A stretch of 64,000 nt of DNA from Microbacterium sp. (GTDB lineage: Bacteria; Actinomycetota; Actinomycetes; Actinomycetales; Microbacteriaceae): positions 248,001 through 312,000 of the forward strand of contig NZ_JAPSIY010000001.1 of assembly GCF_031178445.1 (NCBI RefSeq), in the 5' to 3' direction. Below, in pieces: positions 58,720-64,000 of the stretch. A program made the translations under genes and the position numbers. The stretch's first letter is position 1, and every line of letters starts with the position of its first letter. Under the pieces are notes generated by a model that saw only the letters and a program-made list of their open reading frames with translations, searched no databases and was not told where the DNA came from.

Positions 58720-59192
58720 GCGCTCACCGCCGGGATCGTGCAGCTGCGCAGCTCCTTGTGCAGCTCGGTGAGGTAGAACGCGATCGTCCGCGTCGGATTC
58801 CATGCTCGTCCCGGGTGTACGGTCGCCCACTCCGGGTGATCCTTCTGGATGATCAGTCGTTCGGTCGCCATGTACGGCGTCCAGCCGTTGAGCTGGGACC
58901 ACTGCGAGTGAAACACGATGTGCGCGGCAGGACCGGTCGGCAGCTCAGCGACGACCAGCGGCCTGCCCGCCGCGAGGTGCCACGGGATGCCGGCCGGTGC
59001 GGCAGTCGGGTAGCCGGATACATCCACACGCATCCCGAGCTCGCGGCCGTCCCGGGCGATGACCGCGACGATCAACACCGGAAACACCAGGCTGACGACC
59101 CGCCAGCGTCCGTTCTCGACCCCGTCGAGAACGGACGCCGACTGCAGGTCCTCTTCGATAGCGACCCGAGCCGGGTCAGCGGCCTCCGTCAT
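58716..59192 (-). CDS. E2-like (UBC-fold) protein without the canonical cysteine
   Basis: A 158-residue protein with a UBC-like pattern: VRFP-like strand MRVDVSGYPTAAPAG (the YPxxxP signature of E2s) near residues 54-68, and a later WTPYMATERLIIQKDHPEWATVHPGRAW block near 104-130, then a C-terminal helix. The only cysteine lies eight residues from the C-terminus, so the catalytic Cys that follows HPN in normal E2s is absent. It may act as an inactive UEV-type scaffold or use a different residue. It sits 4 nt after the Ubl gene and overlaps the JAB gene. Confidence 0.72.
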   Translation of the reverse strand: MTEAADPARVAIEEDLQSASVLDGVENGRWRVVSLVFPVLIVAVIARDGRELGMRVDVSGYPTAAPAGIPWHLAAGRPLVVAELPTGPAAHIVFHSQWSQLNGWTPYMATERLIIQKDHPEWATVHPGRAWNPTRTIAFYLTELHKELRSCTIPAVSA

Positions 59193-59196
59193 ACCG

Positions 59197-59658
59197 TCAG
59201 CCCTGCGGACGGACCAGCGCGACAAGCTCGAGGTCGACGTGATTCGCACCCTGCGCGATCGACGCGATGGGCTTATCCAGCGGAAGATCCTCCGCACCAC
59301 CGGGCGTGCGCAACCCCAGATCCGCCGCCGAAGCGGGGTCGATATCCAGCTGGCTGATCGCCTGCTCGCGGATCGCGCCCAGCCGTGCCCCCGGCGAGAC
59401 CGTCAGTGTGGTCGAGTTGCCGGCGTAGTCCACGGTGACGGTGATCTGTCGACCCGGGTGCGTCACCACGCGACCCGAACCTCCGCTGAATGCGTCGGAC
59501 AGACGATCCGCCGCATCCAGTTCGCGCCCCTCGTCGTCGACCGCGAACGCGAACACGCCCTCCGCGAGGTCCACGTGATCGGCGACGGAGCTGTCCTCTG
59601 CCGCATCCGGAACCGTACGTACCTGGCCATCCTGGCCGCTGTGAACATGCAGTCGCAT
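59197..59658 (-). CDS. two-domain ubiquitin-like protein
   Basis: A 153-residue protein with two beta-grasp-like halves, roughly residues 1-65 (MRLHVHSGQDGQVRTVPDAAE) and 70-153 (QITVTVDYAGNSTTLTVSPGARLGAIREQAISQLDID, with PLDKPIASIAQG near 128). It ends in LVRPQG, so a single terminal glycine is exposed without processing, as needed for E1 activation. A tandem-Ubl protein at the head of a Ubl-E2-JAB-E1 operon is the BilABCD (ISG15-like) antiphage arrangement. GGAGGGAG lies nine bases before the ATG. The promoter is covered by two palindromic operators. Confidence 0.78.
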   Translation of the reverse strand: MRLHVHSGQDGQVRTVPDAAEDSSVADHVDLAEGVFAFAVDDEGRELDAADRLSDAFSGGSGRVVTHPGRQITVTVDYAGNSTTLTVSPGARLGAIREQAISQLDIDPASAADLGLRTPGGAEDLPLDKPIASIAQGANHVDLELVALVRPQG

Positions 59659-59691
59659 CCTGCGACTCCCTCCTCGGCTCGCGCCGACATA

Positions 59692-59734
59692 TTGCGATTA
59701 TCGCAATAATACCCCGAGGTTGCGATAATCGCAA
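59692..59734 (-). promoter_or_regulatory. Ubl-operon promoter flanked by twin palindromic operators
   Basis: TTGCGATTATCGCAA (59692-59706) and TTGCGATAATCGCAA (59720-59734) are perfect 7-1-7 palindromes with centres 28 bp apart. On the minus strand -35 TTGCGA lies in the distal site, followed by a 17-nt spacer and -10 TATTAT (59706-59711), which touches the proximal site. Bound dimers would block both promoter elements. The same motif occurs in front of the XRE-ImmA gene. Confidence 0.8.
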
Positions 59735-59860
59735 AATTGGTCGATCGATGGTTCCGATTCGGACCGCATCGGTTCGACATCACGAGAACGAGTACGCACC
59801 CGCGTAGGTAGCGTGCCAAACACCGCCGAAGGTCTGATGTCGGGGAGGGTGCCCAACTGG

Positions 59861-60400
59861 CTAGAAGAGGAAGTCTCGCGGGGAAGCCGGCTCGTGGAGC
59901 ATGGGCTCACCGGCCTCGAGGATGCGCTGGGATACCTCGAACGCGCGGTCGATAGACAGATCGAAGTAGCCGACCATGTCACAGAGGACACCGAAGGTGT
60001 CCCGGGTGGTGATGTGCTGCCGCTGCGCGAACCGATAGGCCTCCCGGTCTTCGGTGAGCCAGATCGCGTCGCGATAGGCATCGTCCGTCTGAAGCAGGTG
60101 CAGCGTCTGGCTCTCACCGAGATGCTCACGAGGCTTCGCCTTGCTGCCACCGAAGACTGCGACACGGATGCCTTCGACCGCCCGGATGTCGCCCTCGTCC
60201 TCTACGGGGATCGGATCACCGAACCACGCTTGCTGATCCAACTCCCGCAGGCTCGGCACATGGCCTGCGGAATCAGAGATCTCCCGCGAAACGGCTTCTA
60301 CCACGCGGCCTTTGCCGCGCAGGTACTGCTCGAGAACGCCCAATTCCTCAGCTCGGGCGAAGCAGACGATGACCGAGTTGTCGGGGAAGAGGTATTGCAC
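59861..60400 (-). CDS. PIN-domain (DUF4411) toxin-like nuclease
   Basis: A 179-residue protein resembling DUF4411 PIN-like nucleases. Acidic residues that would hold the metal are seen in LFPDNSVIVCF near residue 6, SREISD near 38, LGESQTL near 93 and WLTEDREAYRFA near 113. Members cleave RNA and are typically paired with a HigA- or ImmA-type partner. The ATG at 60400 lies 8 nt after the XRE-ImmA stop, so toxin and regulator are co-transcribed, with the regulator first. Confidence 0.78.
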   Translation of the reverse strand: MQYLFPDNSVIVCFARAEELGVLEQYLRGKGRVVEAVSREISDSAGHVPSLRELDQQAWFGDPIPVEDEGDIRAVEGIRVAVFGGSKAKPREHLGESQTLHLLQTDDAYRDAIWLTEDREAYRFAQRQHITTRDTFGVLCDMVGYFDLSIDRAFEVSQRILEAGEPMLHEPASPRDFLF

Positions 60401-60408
60401 AACGGTGC

Positions 60409-61533
60409 CTAGACGAAGTGCAGGGCGCTGTCGTCCGCGGATGCCGTGTCGAAGAAGTACTCCTCGAGTTCTTCGGCGGGCTGTCCCAGCAGGCTCGCGG
60501 CCGGTCGTAGCGTCGCCGCCCCATCGCGATAGGCGTCGAGGTACGCATCGACCAGGCGCTGCGCGGGCCTGGGCACACGCGCGAGCCGGGCACGATTCGT
60601 ATGTTCGGCCGCCTCCCCGGCGCGCATGGCCGTGGCTCGCGCCGTGTGCGACTCTAGGCGTCGTTGATCCTCCTGAGAGATCAACTGCTCATTCAGCAGT
60701 CGCCACGACATCGCACTGGGCGACATCTGGAAGTGCAACACAAGGTCGTCGAAGGCATCTACCGCAGACCGTTTCGCGATCCGCGCGACGATCTCTGCGC
60801 GTGGTGCGAGGAAGCTGGCCGCGAATGTGTTGGCCCGACTCTCTGCCTGCGTCTTCTTCGTCCACAGTTGTTCCTCGATGACCTCATCCTGCGAGTCCCC
60901 GAACGCCAAGTGGGCAAGCTCATGCGCAAGGGTGAATCGCTGCCGGAACGGCGCATCAGAGGTAGCGAGGACAATTGCGCGCACGCCTCCGTCAGAGAAC
61001 GAGAGCCCATCGCAAGCGTCGGGCAAGCCCGTCACGACGACATCAACGCCGAACTTTTCCTCGATTCGCCCGATCAGTCCCGAATTCGTGAGGCCGCCAA
61101 CTGGAGACTCGAGCAACTGGACGTACTCGTGGGCGAGCTTCTGCGCTTGGTTCACGTAACCGCCCGCTGTCGGCTTAGCGGGCAAAGATGGGAACGGAAG
61201 CGGACGCCCCAAGAACTGAAGGCCTTCGAGCTTCTCTACGAGCATCTCGATCGTCTCGCGCCCGACCAGGTCACTCGCTTCTATCGCATGCTCGGCAGCT
61301 CTGTGGGCTAGCACGAGCTCCCGCGTCGAGTCACCGTTGAGCAGCCAATCGACAGTGGTACCGCCCTGCTCGGCGACCAACGCCAGCTCAAGAGAGGTGA
61401 ACCTCCGCTTGCCCGCCAGTGACTTCGCAAGCTTCGGACCGTCGATGCCGATCGCGCTGGCAAAGTCCTTCTTGGTCAGGCTAGAGCGTTCAATCACATC
61501 GTTGACACGCGCAATAACCTGATCTTCCGCCAT
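60409..61533 (-). CDS. XRE regulator fused to ImmA/IrrE metallopeptidase
   Basis: A 374-residue protein. Residues about 1-65 form an XRE helix-turn-helix (VIERSSLTKKDFASAIGIDGPKLAKSLAGKRRF). The central region holds the zinc-protease motif HELAHLAF (HExxH) near 215, with RANTFAASFLAPRAEI near 245 supplying the third ligand region of COG2856. Such single-chain proteins can act as antitoxin, repressor and stress-activated protease. I start at ATG 61533, since the longer frame (61617) would place the matching operator inside the coding sequence. It is followed by the PIN gene and probably represses both its own unit and the Ubl operon. Confidence 0.85.
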   Translation of the reverse strand: MAEDQVIARVNDVIERSSLTKKDFASAIGIDGPKLAKSLAGKRRFTSLELALVAEQGGTTVDWLLNGDSTRELVLAHRAAEHAIEASDLVGRETIEMLVEKLEGLQFLGRPLPFPSLPAKPTAGGYVNQAQKLAHEYVQLLESPVGGLTNSGLIGRIEEKFGVDVVVTGLPDACDGLSFSDGGVRAIVLATSDAPFRQRFTLAHELAHLAFGDSQDEVIEEQLWTKKTQAESRANTFAASFLAPRAEIVARIAKRSAVDAFDDLVLHFQMSPSAMSWRLLNEQLISQEDQRRLESHTARATAMRAGEAAEHTNRARLARVPRPAQRLVDAYLDAYRDGAATLRPAASLLGQPAEELEEYFFDTASADDSALHFV

Positions 61534-61553
61534 GTATCGATCCTCGCAGAGAA

Positions 61554-61568
61554 TTGCGAAAATCACAA
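61554..61568 (-). promoter_or_regulatory. operator-like palindrome in front of the XRE-ImmA gene
   Basis: TTGCGAAAATCACAA matches the Ubl-operon site TTGCGATAATCGCAA at 13 of 15 positions. It lies 21 bp before the XRE-ImmA ATG and overlaps a -35-like TTGTGA on the minus strand. It is a weaker palindrome, as expected for autoregulation at partial occupancy. Confidence 0.7.
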
Positions 61569-61789
61569 TCTCATGGTACGCGCGGCGCACGACTACAGCT
61601 TCGATCGATCGCGCCACAGGTTCGTCCGGGCGTCGCGACGGACGAACTCCGCCTCCACTATCGCACCTACCCGCACCACTGATGGCTCGACCTGCTCACG
61701 CTGAACAGGACCACCCGTCAGCGCCAATGTCGGTGGTCGCCCGGATGCTGTTCTGCTGCCCGGACACGCCGCGCCGCAGAGAGACACTA

Positions 61790-63286
61790 ATGACTCAGTC
61801 CGCGCCTTCGAACCGAACTAAAGTTGCTCCTGTGATCACCGGGGAACTGAAGAGCAAGATCGACCGCGTCTGGGACGCCTTCTGGTCGGGCGGCATCAGC
61901 AACCCGCTCGAGGTGATTGAGCAGATCACGTACCTCCTGTTCATCCGTCGCCTTGACGATATTCAGACCCTCGCGGAGAAGAAGGCACGCGTCACCGGCA
62001 ACCCGGTCGAAGACTCGGTGTTCCTGCCCGGGCAATCCGAACTGCGCTGGAGCCACTTCAAGAACACCTCGCCTGAGGTGATGTTCACGATCGTCGGTAA
62101 CGAGGTCTTTCCCTTCCTGCGGGGCATGGGCGACGGCACTACCTACAGCGAGCACATGAAGGATGCCCGTTTCACGATCCCCACTCCTGCGCTGCTGTCG
62201 AAGGTCGTCGACATGCTCGACGGCATCCCGATGGCCGACCGCGACACCAACGGCGACCTCTACGAGTACCTGCTGTCGAAGATCGCCTCCGCCGGCGTCA
62301 ACGGGCAGTTCCGCACTCCGCGCCACATTATCGACCTCATGGTGAAGATGACCGCGCCAGCACCGAGCGACGAGATCTGCGACCCCGCGTGTGGCACCGC
62401 CGGATTCCTGGTCGCCGCAAGCGAGTACGTCCGCGACACCCACGGCGATGCGCTGCTCGATGAGGCTCAACGGCGCCACTTTCACCACTCGATGTTTCAC
62501 GGCTACGACTTCGATTCGACCATGCTCCGTATCGGCAGCATGAACATGCTCATGCACGGCATCGAGTCGCCCGACATCCGCTATCGCGACTCGCTCTCCG
62601 AGGGCGCGGCCGCGGATGCCGAGAAGTACACGCTCATCCTCGCCAACCCACCCTTTGCCGGGTCGCTCGACTACGAGTCGACCGCGAAAGACCTGCAGCG
62701 AACGGTCAAGACCAAGAAGACAGAGCTGCTGTTCCTCGCTCTGTTCCTCAAGCTTCTCAAGCCCGGCGGCCGCGCCGCCGTCATCGTGCCCGACGGGGTG
62801 CTATTCGGCGCGAGCACGGCACACAAGACCCTGCGCAGGATGCTCGTCGAAGATCAGAAGCTCGATGCAGTCATCAAGCTCCCCTCAGGTGTCTTCCGCC
62901 CTTACGCCGGCGTCTCCACCGCGATCCTCTTCTTCACGAAGACCAACTCTGGTGGCACCGACGACGTGTGGTTCTACGACGTGCGCGCCGATGGATATTC
63001 ACTCGACGACAAGCGCAACTCCGTGGAGGCGAACGACCTGCCCGACGTGCTCGCACGGTGGCAGGCGCATGATGCTGAGAGGGGTCGCGCCCGCACCGAC
63101 CAGTCGTTCCTCGTGCCGAGGGCCGACATCGTCGCTCAGGGGTACGACCTCTCGCTCAACCGGTATAAGGAAGTCGTGCACGAAAAGATCGAGCACCGCG
63201 CTCCGCTCGACATCATCGCCGACATCGAGCAGCTGGATGCCGAGATCGCGGCCGACCTCGCCGAACTGAAAGCGGTTCTCGCGTGA
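61790..63286 (+). CDS. hsdM: type I restriction-modification methyltransferase subunit
   Basis: A 498-residue HsdM. The helical N-terminal domain (LKSKIDRVWDAFWSGGISNPLEVIEQITYLLFIRRLDD) is followed by GQFRTPRHIIDLMVKM, the SAM-binding motif I DPACGTAGFL near residue 200 and the N6-adenine motif IV ILANPPFAG near 285. It methylates adenine at the sequence chosen by HsdS. The ATG at 61790 is the start at the domain boundary; the open frame extends further upstream through the promoter region of the XRE-ImmA gene. Its stop overlaps the hsdS start by 4 nt. Confidence 0.93.
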   Translation: MTQSAPSNRTKVAPVITGELKSKIDRVWDAFWSGGISNPLEVIEQITYLLFIRRLDDIQTLAEKKARVTGNPVEDSVFLPGQSELRWSHFKNTSPEVMFTIVGNEVFPFLRGMGDGTTYSEHMKDARFTIPTPALLSKVVDMLDGIPMADRDTNGDLYEYLLSKIASAGVNGQFRTPRHIIDLMVKMTAPAPSDEICDPACGTAGFLVAASEYVRDTHGDALLDEAQRRHFHHSMFHGYDFDSTMLRIGSMNMLMHGIESPDIRYRDSLSEGAAADAEKYTLILANPPFAGSLDYESTAKDLQRTVKTKKTELLFLALFLKLLKPGGRAAVIVPDGVLFGASTAHKTLRRMLVEDQKLDAVIKLPSGVFRPYAGVSTAILFFTKTNSGGTDDVWFYDVRADGYSLDDKRNSVEANDLPDVLARWQAHDAERGRARTDQSFLVPRADIVAQGYDLSLNRYKEVVHEKIEHRAPLDIIADIEQLDAEIAADLAELKAVLA

Positions 63287-64000
63287 GGCGCATATCTCTC
63301 GGAGAGCTGCTCGCGCCTGCCCGGGTTCGACGCGCGGGCAGCGTCGAATACCCTGTGCTATCAATGACAATGCATGCCGGACTGGTCACTCAGAGCGAAC
63401 GATTCAAGAAGCGCATCGCGAGTTTGGACACTTCGGACTACAAGGTCGTGGAGAACGGTCAGCTTGTCGTCGGATTTCCGATCAACGAAGGAGTCCTCGA
63501 CTTCCAACTCGGGCATGAAGCAGCCGTTGTGAGTCCCGCCTACGGGATCTGGGACGTACGCGACGAGTCAATTCTCGACCGCAAGTACTTGCAGCGATAT
63601 CTCACATCACCGCATGCGATCGAGTACTACGTCGGGAAGATGAAGGGCAGTACCGCGCGGCGGCGATCCTTGCCTCCCGCCGAGTTCACCGCCATGCCGG
63701 TCCCGCTCCCGCCGATCTCGGAGCAGCGGCGGATCGCCGCGATCCTCGACCGGGCCGATGTGATCCGCACGAAGCGTCGCCAGGCCCTCGCCCACCTCGA
63801 CTCGCTCACCCAGGCGATCTTCCGTGAAATGTTTGGTGACCCGGCCTCCAACGATCGCGGCTTTCCGCGGGCGACGATCGGCTCCCTCGCCGTCGTGCAG
63901 ACCGGCAATTCTCCTTCCCGCGCAGACGCTGAGAATTTCGGCACCCAGATCGAGTGGCTCAAGTCCGACAACCTCGGGGCTGACGTCGCAACACGTGCTG
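63283..64000 (+). CDS. hsdS: type I restriction specificity subunit, 3' end outside window
   Basis: About 239 residues are visible, starting at GTG 63283 in a GTGA overlap with hsdM. The first target-recognition domain covers residues 1-145, ending in the usual helix boundary LPPAEFTAMPVPLPPISEQRRIAAILDRAD. A coiled spacer follows (RTKRRQALAHLDSLTQAIFREMFGDP), and then the second target-recognition domain begins (ATIGSLAVVQTGNSPSRADAENFG). It chooses the DNA sequence for HsdM and HsdR. The frame stays open to the window edge. hsdR is expected beyond it. Confidence 0.9.
   Translation, partial: MRRISLGELLAPARVRRAGSVEYPVLSMTMHAGLVTQSERFKKRIASLDTSDYKVVENGQLVVGFPINEGVLDFQLGHEAAVVSPAYGIWDVRDESILDRKYLQRYLTSPHAIEYYVGKMKGSTARRRSLPPAEFTAMPVPLPPISEQRRIAAILDRADVIRTKRRQALAHLDSLTQAIFREMFGDPASNDRGFPRATIGSLAVVQTGNSPSRADAENFGTQIEWLKSDNLGADVATRA

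Noticed and set aside
1..64000. CRISPR arrays, tRNA or rRNA genes, riboswitches
   Set aside because: No regularly spaced repeats of 25-40 bp, no tRNA cloverleaf in any intergenic stretch I read, and no recognisable riboswitch core. A covariance-model scan would be decisive for weak cases.

Overview
The window is about 70 percent GC, densely packed and rich in GTG starts and 4-nt ATGA/GTGA gene overlaps. The recurring GGCATCC/GGATGCC words and the gene content (Znu zinc uptake, DivIVA-like coiled coil, Rv2629-like protein, two ClpP paralogues with a ClgR/PopR-like regulator) point to a high-GC actinobacterium of the family Microbacteriaceae, most likely Microbacterium. This assignment is an inference from style and content.

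Region 1 (1-6451) is a zinc homeostasis block on the minus strand. It holds a Zur-type regulator, a permease and a TIGR03943 partner, then a DivIVA-like protein, then znuA-znuC-znuB with a perfect Zur-type palindrome in front. Region 2 (6479-28235) is ordinary chromosome: GH13 glucosidase, branched-chain 2-oxoacid dehydrogenase operon, two PLP aminotransferases (MalY-like, HisC), a secretion-style small protein plus alpha/beta hydrolase pair, a tyrosine phosphatase, purB (apparently starting at CTG), a secreted PQQ-type sugar dehydrogenase, membrane proteins, a two-gene clpP operon in which one subunit has lost its catalytic serine, a PadR module, an acyl-CoA synthetase and a MATE exporter.

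Region 3 (28344-32175) looks like stress biology: topoisomerase IB and a five-gene operon built round an Rv2629/Balon-like eRF1-fold protein with a nitroreductase. Region 4 (32205-39393) is a LacI-controlled oligosaccharide locus with an ABC importer, a GH130 mannoside phosphorylase and a Tat-secreted protein. Region 5 (39452-44977) is mixed housekeeping, including a J-domain protein with a NERD-like tail and a TetR-controlled DUF1761 gene.

Region 6 (45065-52445) is a catabolic operon resembling sulfoglycolysis. A YihT-like sulfofructose-phosphate aldolase, a YihV-like kinase, an aldehyde dehydrogenase, a zinc alcohol dehydrogenase, an MFS importer and a TauE/SafE exporter face a divergent DeoR repressor. 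The usual isomerase and sulfoquinovosidase are missing here.

Region 7 (about 52500-64000) has a less uniform base composition and reads as a defence island. It contains a DUF4238 protein, a proteasome-like Ntn hydrolase, and a ubiquitin-like conjugation operon in the order Ubl, E2-like, JAB, E1. Next come a PIN toxin with an XRE-ImmA/IrrE regulator, and a type I restriction system running off the end. Two 15-bp palindromes overlap the ubiquitin-like operon promoter, and a third copy matching 13 of 15 bases lies in front of the XRE-ImmA gene, suggesting one regulator controls both modules. This is my best candidate for an undescribed system.
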